A stretch of DNA of 25,312 nt from MWBV01 sp964447315 (GTDB lineage: Archaea > Nanobdellota > Nanobdellia > Pacearchaeales > GW2011-AR1): contig CAYURQ010000012.1 of NCBI GenBank assembly GCA_964447315.1, positions 1-25,312 on the forward strand, in the 5' to 3' direction. A program made the translations under genes and the position numbers. Position 1 is the first letter of the stretch. Each line of letters starts with the position of its first letter. The notes below the pieces were generated by a model, which saw only the letters and a list, made by a program, of their open reading frames with translations, made no database searches and was not told where the DNA came from. Below, one piece after another: positions 14,887 through 22,118 of the stretch.

Positions 14887-15765
14887 TTTTTTTTTATTGT
14901 TATTTTCAAATGAATCATCCCTAAATTTTACATATTTTTTTACTGTTGGAAAATCATCCATTTTTGTTTCAGAAAGGCTTGTCTTGTGATGCGAATTTGG
15001 ATTGTGTGCTGGGCAAATTTCCTTGTATTCACACCAATTACAAAGGATACTTGGAGCGAAAGGAAAATCACTTGTTGACTCTATTTTTTCAATTAATTTT
15101 TTTGTTTCATTTTTAAGTTTATTTAGTTGTTCATTGGTTCTTCTTGAACAAATTTTTGTATCATGAGCTAAGTAATGCCATATTAAACAAACATCTTTAT
15201 CTTCACCATATAATTCCTTTATTGCAATAGAATAAAGAGCTAACTGTCTGTCTTCATCCATTTTTTCTTGGCTTGGGAGAGTGTTTGCTGTTTTGTAATC
15301 ATGAATTTCATATTCTCCTGTTTCAAGATTATGAACTAACCTGTCTATAAATCCTTGAAGTTTTGTATTTTCATCTAATTCAATAATTATTTTTTTTTCA
15401 CATTCAATTGTTCCATCTTTAAATGGAGCATGTTTTTGAAAATAATTAAGTAAAAATTCCACTCCTTTGTTGAAGTAATCTTTACTAGTTAATTGTTTTT
15501 TTACAATTAAAATATCATCATTATAAGTTTCTTGCCATTTTACTGCATAATAGGTTATTACTTCATCTACTGTAAAATTCTTATTTGGATTTTCTTTTAT
15601 TGTATTGTATATCCATTCTAATGTATCATGAACTGCACTTCCTAAATGAGCTTCAATTGTTTTTTCTATTTCAGGACGTATTTTATCAATATAACGTAAT
15701 TTATATTTAAATGGACATTGTTCAAAAGTTGATAATTTAGAATGTGAATAAATTCTTTTTACCAT
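14872..15765 (-). CDS. RecB-family PD-(D/E)XK nuclease with Fe-S cysteines
   Basis: The 297-residue protein matches the PD-(D/E)XK nuclease domain shared by RecB, AddB and Cas4 relatives. It starts with YSHSKLSTFEQCPFKYKLRY, then GSAVHDTLEW (His46), LQGFIDRLV (Asp141), YEIHDYKTA (Asp156, Lys158) and RQLALY (Gln174). Four cysteines (Cys17, and Cys242, Cys245, Cys251 in LCNWCEYKEICP) fit a 4Fe-4S cluster that pins the two ends together. It is stand-alone, with no helicase or cas genes nearby. It could act in DNA repair or recombination. Its size and lack of cas context argue against calling it Cas4. The TATA box is 27 nt upstream of the ATG. Confidence 0.87.
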   Translation of the reverse strand: MVKRIYSHSKLSTFEQCPFKYKLRYIDKIRPEIEKTIEAHLGSAVHDTLEWIYNTIKENPNKNFTVDEVITYYAVKWQETYNDDILIVKKQLTSKDYFNKGVEFLLNYFQKHAPFKDGTIECEKKIIIELDENTKLQGFIDRLVHNLETGEYEIHDYKTANTLPSQEKMDEDRQLALYSIAIKELYGEDKDVCLIWHYLAHDTKICSRRTNEQLNKLKNETKKLIEKIESTSDFPFAPSILCNWCEYKEICPAHNPNSHHKTSLSETKMDDFPTVKKYVKFRDDSFENNNKKKLDIW

Positions 15766-15788
15766 GTAGGCTTAAAATTAATTAAGGG

Positions 15789-15796
15789 TTATAAAT
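15789..15796 (-). promoter_or_regulatory. TATA box for the nuclease gene
   Basis: The minus strand reads ATTTATAA followed by CCC, centred 27 nt before the ATG at 15765. The same AT core read on the plus strand (GGGTTATAAATG) could also drive the candidate RNA to the right. Confidence 0.45.
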
Positions 15797-15829
15797 GTTT
15801 TTGTGGTTTTTTGTTGTAGTTATTAGTAG

Positions 15830-15848
15830 ATATTATTAGTTAGATAAT
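15830..15848 (+). repeat. 19-nt direct repeat, left copy
   Basis: atattattagttagataat is repeated exactly at 16032-16050, 202 nt further on. The two copies bracket most of the structured region. Confidence 0.7.
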
Positions 15849-16031
15849 TTAATTAATTTTGAAGAGATACTAATCTACCCATAAGAAAGTGTGGTTCTTA
15901 TCTCAACCAAAGGTAAATTTCTATACAGAAATTTTATTATTTACTATATAATACCTTTAATTAGATTTAATTTATTCTTTTTTTAAGGATTATTGGAGTT
16001 CTTTTAGATGGATTATATTAAAAGGTTAGGA

Positions 16032-16050
16032 ATATTATTAGTTAGATAAT
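16032..16050 (+). repeat. 19-nt direct repeat, right copy
   Basis: Exact copy of 15830-15848, lying just before the hairpin at 16055. The sequence is AT-rich, but a 19-nt perfect match within 200 nt is unlikely by chance. Confidence 0.7.
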
Positions 16051-16054
16051 AGAT

Positions 16055-16078
16055 AGATTCTTGAGGAAGAATCTTTTT
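16055..16078 (+). terminator. 8-bp hairpin with T run, possible end of a plus-strand RNA
   Basis: agattctt and aagaatct pair perfectly around gagg, and TTTT follows. It is similar in arm sequence, loop size and T run to the hairpin at 222-245. Confidence 0.4.
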
Positions 16079-16136
16079 GGATTTGATACTTATTTTTTTA
16101 GGGTAATTTATTTTATTAATCTCTTGTTTTTAAGAA

Positions 16137-17504
16137 TTATTCAGGAATGTCTTCTGTATTAACTCTAACATCTCTAGCTAAAAATCCCCACCAAGGATTT
16201 CTTTGCTTTATTATATCTCCTGTTTCTGCATCAATTTCAGTATGTATTCTTTCTTTTACTGGAATTAACCAGAATAGTCTAGCACGTTTTTTAGCTTGAA
16301 TATCATAATAACCTTCTTCATTTAAAGTTATATTTTCATCTTCTAACATAATTTGTTTTCTTTGTCTTTGTTCTTCTTTTATTCTTTGTTTCATTTTTTC
16401 ATGAAGTCTTTCTCTTGCTTCATCAGGTAATATTATTCTTTTTGTTTCATTGTTTTTGAAGACTCCAAATACTCCTCCATCATCTGCTTTGAATAAAGCA
16501 ATACTTGTTTGCATTTCAGTATTTTTTACTTGAACAATTGTATTTCCTGAATTTCCAGCACGAATTATTATTTCTCTGTTTCCATCTTGGGTTGTACATT
16601 TTATTGTAGAGCCTTCACATGTGCAATTGGCAGGGCAAGTTCCATTTGCTTGTTGAATTCTGTATTCTAATCTATTTCTTGCTTGAATTACATTTTGAAC
16701 TGCAATAGGTCTTTCTTGAGCAACTTTTTTATTATTTATTCTGTTTCTAACCTGTTCTCTGCAAAAAGAATTATCAACTATTTCTCTGTTTCCTCCAACA
16801 AAATTTTCAGGAACAGAACATCTTTCTTCTTTTATAAATACATATTTAACATTAACTTCTTGCATTTCAGAACCATATCCATATACTTTACAACAAACTA
16901 TTTTCACTTCTTTACCTGGTTGAGATGACATAATGCATTCCTCTAATTCACTATCCCATACTTCATATCCTAAATTAACACAACAAGCGTCAGGATCTTG
17001 AGTTGCTCCACATCCTCCAACTATAGGAATTTCAATTGTGTTATTATCTTCTTCAGGTTGGTTTGCTTCACATGATTCTCCATTCCAGCACATATCTTCT
17101 CCACAATCACAACCTTCTGTTATTGCTTGTGTGCATATTATTTCAGAAGGATTTCTTGCATAATCACAAGAATCAACACATCCATTGTTGAATGTTTTCC
17201 AAGTTCCTCCGGCAGTTTCACAAGTATTTTGTTGTTCACTTATAGGTTCTGAATCATTTGTACTAATACATTCATCTAATGAACTATCCCATGAATCATA
17301 TCCTAAATTAACGCAGCATGCATCTGGATCTTGTGTTCCTCCACATCCCCCGACAATTTCGGGATTTTCTTCTGCGAGTTCAAATCCAATTTCTTCAGCT
17401 AAAACCAACCCAATTGTAAATAAGAAACTAACAATAAATATTAACGTAATCACCTTTTTCATACTATCATTATTGTTTTTTATGTTTTTAAATGTTTTTT
17501 TCAT
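16137..17504 (-). CDS. Cysteine-rich secreted surface protein with duplicated GCGxTQDPDACC module
   Basis: The 455-residue product has a signal peptide (hydrophobic residues 19-36, ending LVLA). Residues 50-80 and 161-191 are two close copies of a module with GGCG-TQDPDACCVNLGY. Between them, residues 95-146 carry GTWKTFNNGCVDSCDYARN...CDCGEDMCWNGESC, a module shared with the neighbouring 782-residue protein. The middle contains an Arg/Lys-rich region (about 245-285), and a C-terminal part ends with KRARLFWLIPVKERI and TGDIIKQRNPWWGFLA, a tail I associate with DPANN secreted proteins. ATG 17504 fits the TATA spacing; Met15 (17462) would also leave a signal peptide. Role unknown, presumably cell surface. 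Confidence 0.75.
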   Translation of the reverse strand: MKKTFKNIKNNNDSMKKVITLIFIVSFLFTIGLVLAEEIGFELAEENPEIVGGCGGTQDPDACCVNLGYDSWDSSLDECISTNDSEPISEQQNTCETAGGTWKTFNNGCVDSCDYARNPSEIICTQAITEGCDCGEDMCWNGESCEANQPEEDNNTIEIPIVGGCGATQDPDACCVNLGYEVWDSELEECIMSSQPGKEVKIVCCKVYGYGSEMQEVNVKYVFIKEERCSVPENFVGGNREIVDNSFCREQVRNRINNKKVAQERPIAVQNVIQARNRLEYRIQQANGTCPANCTCEGSTIKCTTQDGNREIIIRAGNSGNTIVQVKNTEMQTSIALFKADDGGVFGVFKNNETKRIILPDEARERLHEKMKQRIKEEQRQRKQIMLEDENITLNEEGYYDIQAKKRARLFWLIPVKERIHTEIDAETGDIIKQRNPWWGFLARDVRVNTEDIPE

Positions 17505-17525
17505 GAAATTATTTTGATAAAGAAG

Positions 17526-17535
17526 TATATAAATG
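17526..17535 (-). promoter_or_regulatory. TATA box for the 455-residue surface protein
   Basis: The minus strand reads ATTTATATAC, centred 27 nt before ATG 17504. This supports the longer start and a leaderless message. Confidence 0.5.
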
Positions 17536-17562
17536 CTTTTTAGAATTCAAGAATTTTTGAAG

Positions 17563-19911
17563 TTATTGAGCTTCAACAACTGCTTCTTTTAATTCAGAGT
17601 TTGAAGAACCTCCAAAAAACTTGTTGATAAAATCAATGATTGCTTGAATTACTCCTTTGCCTATACATTCTCCTTCAATACAAACATTTGAGTTGCATTC
17701 AAAATGATTTTCACATTCAGAGTATTTTTGAAATTGTTCTACAAATACTCCTTCTTCAGAACAAAAATTTCTTGATTTTCTGTATCCAAAAGGATAACAC
17801 TTTCCATTCATTGCACATGAGTCTGTGCAGGACTTTATTTCAGGAATTTCATTTGGCTCGCATTTTTCACCATTCCAGCATTTATCAGGGCCACAATCAC
17901 AACTATCTACAAATGCTTCAGTACATGCAATTGGTTCAGTTGCTCTAGCAGCTTCACACGAATCTGCACATCCATTGTTAAATGTTCTCCATTCTCCATC
18001 TGAAATTTTACATAATTCTTCTTGTTCTTTTTCTGGTTCAGAAATTTCATCACAGTAATAAGTAGGACATTCCATATCAGAACTAATTGAACCTACTGCA
18101 ACTTTTCCATTTTCACATCTTGGAGGTTCAGGACAACTTGGCATTGGAGGTTCTAAGCATTCACAATTGCAACTTCCCTCAACATAACCATAAGGACATT
18201 CTAAAGTGCAGTAAGCTTCGCATTCATTATTTTCATTAATATAACATTCTTCAACCACTCCAAAACTGTTTACTCCGCATTTACTTTTATCATCATAGCA
18301 TTCTCCAGCACAATCGTTTATTGCGTATGATTTCCAGATTTCAGAAGTCTTACAAGAATTTGTAGATCCTAATTTTTTTGCTTTCTCATTATAACATTCC
18401 CAATAAGCATATCTGTATCCTTTTTGTCTTTGATATTCTTCACATTTATATACTGGGCATCCATTTTTATCAGTTCCAACTTTGTATTTTTTACCATTTT
18501 CACATACTGGTTGAGAACAGGCAATCTCAGAATCTGCTTCATAATTGTAACATAATAAATTTTTCTCATATACGCACGGAGTATCTCCACTGTATGGGTT
18601 ACATTTTTTATCTCCACTATAGTAATGTAAATTGTATTCTTGTTCATTTGATAGTTCAAGATAACCATTATTTACGCAAGTTCCAACATGTAATTCTGGA
18701 TTTGATGCAGATTTAAATATATTATATGTTAAACCGTATTTATTTCCTGTATTAAAACATTCAGCACTTTGGTCATCTATCCATATCCAAGTAAATAGAT
18801 TTTTATCATTAACTAATTCTTGCCCAGATTTTAGTTCTGCTTTTGTTGTCCATCCATATGAATTCCCTTCAATATCTGAGTGCCATTCAAACCACTTCCA
18901 TTCTTCTCCAAAAGCATTTTTACAAATTTCATTTCCTTTTTCAACAGAAGTTATTTCTGTTCCTTTGTATGCTTTAGGAGTTATTGCAAAAACTATCTGA
19001 TTCTTTTCTTTTTCTTTACATTTATTATTTTCACATCCATATTCACAAGAATATTTCTTTTCTTGTTTGTTTCCACAAGAATCATACCAATAAACATTTC
19101 CATCTTCTGCGCATTTATGCTTGTAATGATTTTGACAGGTTTCACTTACTTCACCACAAACTCCGTTTTCACAACCATTTTCACAATACTCTTTTTTATC
19201 TTCTTTAATTCCACAAGAATCATACCAATAAACATGACCTGAATAACAAGCATGACTTGCATGAGAAGTGCAATTATTTTGTAAAGTAATGCATGTTAAA
19301 CCTTGACAACCATTTTCACAATCTTGTTTTTTATCTTCTTTATTACCACATGAATCATACCAATATAAATCTCCATCGTAGCAAGAATAGTTTGCATGTG
19401 ATGTGCAATCTGGTTCTTGAACTGGTTCTTTTATTCCAGGATTTTCTAAAAAATCACTAACAAGTTCAACTATTGATTCAGCATCAGGACCTACAATCAA
19501 TAAAATTGTTTTTCCAGAAGTATATGGGCTACCATAGGATTGAATAAAAGAAGAAGAACAATCTCCTTGCATTAGGCTAGAAATAACACTATTTCCACAT
19601 GTTCCAACAATTATTAAATTTTTGTCTTTCACGGAATCTAGTTCAGAATCCATTATTAATGTTTCTCCAGTATTTTCTAATAAGGAATTTAAATCTTCTC
19701 TAATATTTCCTGCTTGAACAAGAACTAGAGCACTATCTTCGTTTGTTCCATAAATAATTGCATAATTTGCTGATTCATCAACAACATAAGGAGATGGGTA
19801 TGAAAAACTTGTTTTTGTTAAATCATTTAAAACAATAGCAGAAACAAACGACAACATAAATAATATAACAGCAAATGACAAGAAAAATAATGCAATCAAC
19901 CTCTTACTCAT
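17563..19911 (-). CDS. Large cysteine-rich surface protein with an S-layer-like N-terminal domain
   Basis: 782 residues. Residues 1-26 are a signal peptide. Residues about 35-157 (SALVLVQAGN, KNLIIVGTCGNSVISSL, SGKTILLIVGPDAESIVEL) match the Rossmann-like S-layer domain of archaeal surface proteins. Residues 168-299 hold three tandem cysteine repeats with YWYDSCG. Residues 303-454 (GNEICKNAFGEEWKWFEW ... IWIDDQSAECFNTG ... LLCYN) may be a lectin-like domain. Residues about 498-535 (GYRYAYWECYNEK, SCKTSEIW) and 634-688 (GEWRTFNNGCADSC ... CDCGPDKCWNGEKC) are modules shared with its neighbours. Residues 695-768 are shared with the 692-residue protein and end in an amphipathic helix (VIQAIIDFINKFFGG). 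Presumably an S-layer or adhesion component. It has its own leaderless promoter. Confidence 0.78.
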   Translation of the reverse strand: MSKRLIALFFLSFAVILFMLSFVSAIVLNDLTKTSFSYPSPYVVDESANYAIIYGTNEDSALVLVQAGNIREDLNSLLENTGETLIMDSELDSVKDKNLIIVGTCGNSVISSLMQGDCSSSFIQSYGSPYTSGKTILLIVGPDAESIVELVSDFLENPGIKEPVQEPDCTSHANYSCYDGDLYWYDSCGNKEDKKQDCENGCQGLTCITLQNNCTSHASHACYSGHVYWYDSCGIKEDKKEYCENGCENGVCGEVSETCQNHYKHKCAEDGNVYWYDSCGNKQEKKYSCEYGCENNKCKEKEKNQIVFAITPKAYKGTEITSVEKGNEICKNAFGEEWKWFEWHSDIEGNSYGWTTKAELKSGQELVNDKNLFTWIWIDDQSAECFNTGNKYGLTYNIFKSASNPELHVGTCVNNGYLELSNEQEYNLHYYSGDKKCNPYSGDTPCVYEKNLLCYNYEADSEIACSQPVCENGKKYKVGTDKNGCPVYKCEEYQRQKGYRYAYWECYNEKAKKLGSTNSCKTSEIWKSYAINDCAGECYDDKSKCGVNSFGVVEECYINENNECEAYCTLECPYGYVEGSCNCECLEPPMPSCPEPPRCENGKVAVGSISSDMECPTYYCDEISEPEKEQEELCKISDGEWRTFNNGCADSCEAARATEPIACTEAFVDSCDCGPDKCWNGEKCEPNEIPEIKSCTDSCAMNGKCYPFGYRKSRNFCSEEGVFVEQFQKYSECENHFECNSNVCIEGECIGKGVIQAIIDFINKFFGGSSNSELKEAVVEAQ
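19015..19410 (-). repeat. Three tandem cysteine-rich repeats within the 782-residue protein
   Basis: Residues 168-207, 213-252 and 258-299 each run C...C...YWYDSCGxKxxKK...CExGCxxxxC, eight cysteines or close to it. At the DNA level, 27 nt at 19071-19097 are identical to 19209-19235, so the duplication is recent or kept uniform. The copy near 19350 has diverged. This is a protein repeat, not a CRISPR. Confidence 0.8.
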
Positions 19912-19932
19912 GATTAGTTTATGAATAGGATA

Positions 19933-19940
19933 TTTATAAA
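19933..19940 (-). promoter_or_regulatory. TATA box for the 782-residue surface protein
   Basis: TTTATAAA (palindromic), centred 25 nt before ATG 19911, preceded on the minus strand by AAAAAC. Confidence 0.55.
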
Positions 19941-19960
19941 GTTTTTGAAACTAGTTGCAA

Positions 19961-22039
19961 TTAAAATTTTATTGCATTTCCAGAACTAGTAAAGATGTTT
20001 TGGAAAAATTCAATAATTTTTTTAAGCAATCTTTGGTTTATGCATTTTCCATCTAGACATAAATTTGATTCACACTGAAAATTATTTTCACAAGAACTTT
20101 CAGAAGGCAATTGCAATACAAATACTCCTTCTTCAGAACAAAACATTCTGGATTTTCTGTATCCAAATTCATAACAATTTCCATCTAACAAACAAGAATT
20201 TTCACAAGTAATATTTTCTTTTGAATTTTCTTTTGGTGTTACTTCCCCAACAACACAGGTTTCTTTGTATCCTGCCATTTTTGGTTCAGAGTTTAGTGCT
20301 TGGCATCCTTGGTAAGCAAGTTTGTTCCAAGTTCTTTCTGTTTCACATGATAATTCTGAACCAAAGTTTAATTCTTGATTATTTTCACAAACAACATTGT
20401 AATGCCTAAATCCATTTTTATTTTCATCATTCAAACAATAATTTCCTTCACAAATTTCATTTTCAGGGCAATCTAAGTCTGTTTCACAAATTTCTTCTTC
20501 TTGAGTAGTTTCTTGAATATTGTCTTTTTGAATAATCTCAGGTATTTCTTCTATTTCAAATAAATCCATTTCATAAAAATCTTTTTTATTTTCTCCTATG
20601 CATGGTCCACAATAATCTCCTTGTTTTAAAAGAGCTTCAACAGCATTTTTATTTACACATAGCATTACTTCTCCTTGATTTCCTGGGAGATGACAAATAT
20701 TTACTTTGTTTTCTCCACAAGGATATTCAGAACAATTTTTTTCTTGATTTTCTATACATTTTTTTATTAAAGGTTTTTCATCACATCTTTGCGATAATTC
20801 TAATGAGTTTATAGTACAATTAAAAAAGTTGAATGTGTCTCCCCAATTTCCTTCATTTTTACAATATTTTTTTTCACAATATTCTTGCGCTTCTTTTTCC
20901 CATTCATTATATGTTTTACAAGGTGTTGGAGCCCCTCCTAAAAATCCGCTATGATTTTTATATTTATTTTTATATAGTTCTGGGTTAGTCTTTGGATCAA
21001 TATATTTATATTCTTCCCAATAAGTAAGAAGACAATTAAAGTGAGCATATCTATATTTTTTTTGTGGATCTACATTTTTTTCTTTTCCATTGTATTCATA
21101 TTCAAAACTTTCAGAAATTTCTTCTTGAAGATTTATAAGATTATCAATTTCTTGTCTATTTCCTGTATGTTCTAAGATTAATTTGTTAAAATATCCTGGA
21201 TTTCTACAGACATACTCTATATAATAAATATCTGGTGCACTGAATGAATTAGAAAATGTTGGGCTATTGAGGATTGAGTATAATTCTCCAATATTGCAAA
21301 TATTTTTTCCATCAGAATCTGAGCAAGTTCTTGTATACATTTTATGTTCTCCAGTACTATATACATATGTTCCTCCATCTTTAATTAAATCATATTTTGG
21401 TTCACTTGATTGAGAAAGGCATGCTCCATTAGAACATCCATTGTTGCAGGGAATCATTACATAATATTCTCTAGGCCTATCGTGAAAGTTTTTTAGTATA
21501 TAATCCTTAGTTTTGCTTTGCCCACAATAATTTTCAATTATAGAATCTCCTACGCAGTAATCTTCTTTTGGGCTTTGATTAAAATAAGGGATGTTAACTT
21601 CTCCTTTTTCGTAAGGATTTATTCCTCCATCAGAATCAGTACACATTCTTTCTTTGTAAATACATTCTCCTTCAAAACATTTGACATCTTCTTTTGGAAT
21701 TTTTTTTAAATTAGCAGATATTTGCCCTTCTTGAATTGGATCAACATATTCTAAAACTTCTCCACAATCGTTATCAACAATACATTCAATTGGTTTTGGA
21801 ATGCATTTTCCACATTTATTATCCCCCTCACCTATACATTCTTCTAATTTACAAATTTCTCCTTTTTTGCAATCATTATTGCTTTGACAAACAACTAATA
21901 AGCATTTATTGCTAAAACATTCATAACTTTGTGGACAATCTTCATCTTTCAGACAATCTTGAAAATCTTTTGCAGAAACAAATCCAAATATTGTAATTAC
22001 TAATAATAATGAAATTAAGAATAAAGCCCCTCTTTTCAT
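19961..22039 (-). CDS. Large cysteine-rich secreted surface protein
   Basis: 692 residues with a signal peptide (about 1-23, ending GFVSAK). Residues 28-95 hold several CxxDxDCPxxxxCxxxxC units. Residues 133-172 (CTDSDGGINPYEKG ... YCVGDSIIENYC) and 239-278 are two copies of a DSDG module. Residues 328-395 and 543-580 resemble the YRYA..C..SCKT..W module of the 782-residue protein. Residues 446-480 (VNICHLPGNQGEVML ... GDYCGPC) match the NICHxPGN...GDxxGPC surface module. Residues 612-682 (CENSCLLDGNCYEFGYRKS ... CLDGKCINQ, then LLKKIIEFFQNIF) repeat the C-terminal unit of the neighbour. No catalytic motif is visible. Own leaderless promoter. Probably adhesion or cell-surface structure. Confidence 0.76.
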   Translation of the reverse strand: MKRGALFLISLLLVITIFGFVSAKDFQDCLKDEDCPQSYECFSNKCLLVVCQSNNDCKKGEICKLEECIGEGDNKCGKCIPKPIECIVDNDCGEVLEYVDPIQEGQISANLKKIPKEDVKCFEGECIYKERMCTDSDGGINPYEKGEVNIPYFNQSPKEDYCVGDSIIENYCGQSKTKDYILKNFHDRPREYYVMIPCNNGCSNGACLSQSSEPKYDLIKDGGTYVYSTGEHKMYTRTCSDSDGKNICNIGELYSILNSPTFSNSFSAPDIYYIEYVCRNPGYFNKLILEHTGNRQEIDNLINLQEEISESFEYEYNGKEKNVDPQKKYRYAHFNCLLTYWEEYKYIDPKTNPELYKNKYKNHSGFLGGAPTPCKTYNEWEKEAQEYCEKKYCKNEGNWGDTFNFFNCTINSLELSQRCDEKPLIKKCIENQEKNCSEYPCGENKVNICHLPGNQGEVMLCVNKNAVEALLKQGDYCGPCIGENKKDFYEMDLFEIEEIPEIIQKDNIQETTQEEEICETDLDCPENEICEGNYCLNDENKNGFRHYNVVCENNQELNFGSELSCETERTWNKLAYQGCQALNSEPKMAGYKETCVVGEVTPKENSKENITCENSCLLDGNCYEFGYRKSRMFCSEEGVFVLQLPSESSCENNFQCESNLCLDGKCINQRLLKKIIEFFQNIFTSSGNAIKF

Positions 22040-22060
22040 AATCTATTAATATATATGAAG

Positions 22061-22068
22061 TTTATAAA
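22061..22068 (-). promoter_or_regulatory. TATA box for the 692-residue surface protein
   Basis: TTTATAAA (palindromic), centred 25 nt before ATG 22039. Confidence 0.55.
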
Positions 22069-22118
22069 ATTTCATATTCGAAACTTTAAAAGATGTTATT
22101 TATAGTGTTTTTGAAATT

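Larger units (their letters stand above)
15818..16079 (+). ncRNA. Candidate structured non-coding RNA in a 371-nt gene-free stretch
   Basis: 15766-16136 has no convincing ORF. A TATA-like site at 15789-15796 could start a plus-strand RNA near 15818. Inside are pairings ATAAGAA/TTCTTAT (15881-15887 with 15895-15901), GAGATA/TATCTC (15864-15869 with 15899-15904, sharing three bases with the former), and AAAGGTA/TACCTTT (15909-15915 with 15952-15958) enclosing AATTTCT/AGAAATT (15916-15922 with 15927-15933). The region ends in the hairpin plus T run at 16055-16078. The ends and strand are guesses. I found no RNase P, SRP or tRNA hallmarks. Confidence 0.35.

Noticed and set aside
14872..15765. Cas4
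   Set aside because: The Fe-S cysteines and nuclease motifs fit the broader RecB family. At 297 residues it is longer than typical Cas4 (about 180-200), and no cas genes or repeats are in the window.
15818..16079. RNase P RNA or SRP RNA
   Set aside because: ACAGAA and GAGGAA occur, but in the wrong order for RNase P, and the SRP helix 8 motif is absent.
17640..19242. Several long plus-strand frames opposite the Cys-rich genes (for example 18880-19242)
   Set aside because: They are rich in Phe, Ile and His with no recognisable domain, and mirror the minus-strand coding frames. They are antisense shadows.
19015..19410. Regularly spaced DNA repeats that could suggest a CRISPR array
   Set aside because: They lie inside an open reading frame and encode a cysteine-rich protein repeat (YWYDSCG). 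Only one 27-nt identity is exact, and the intervals are coding and related to each other.
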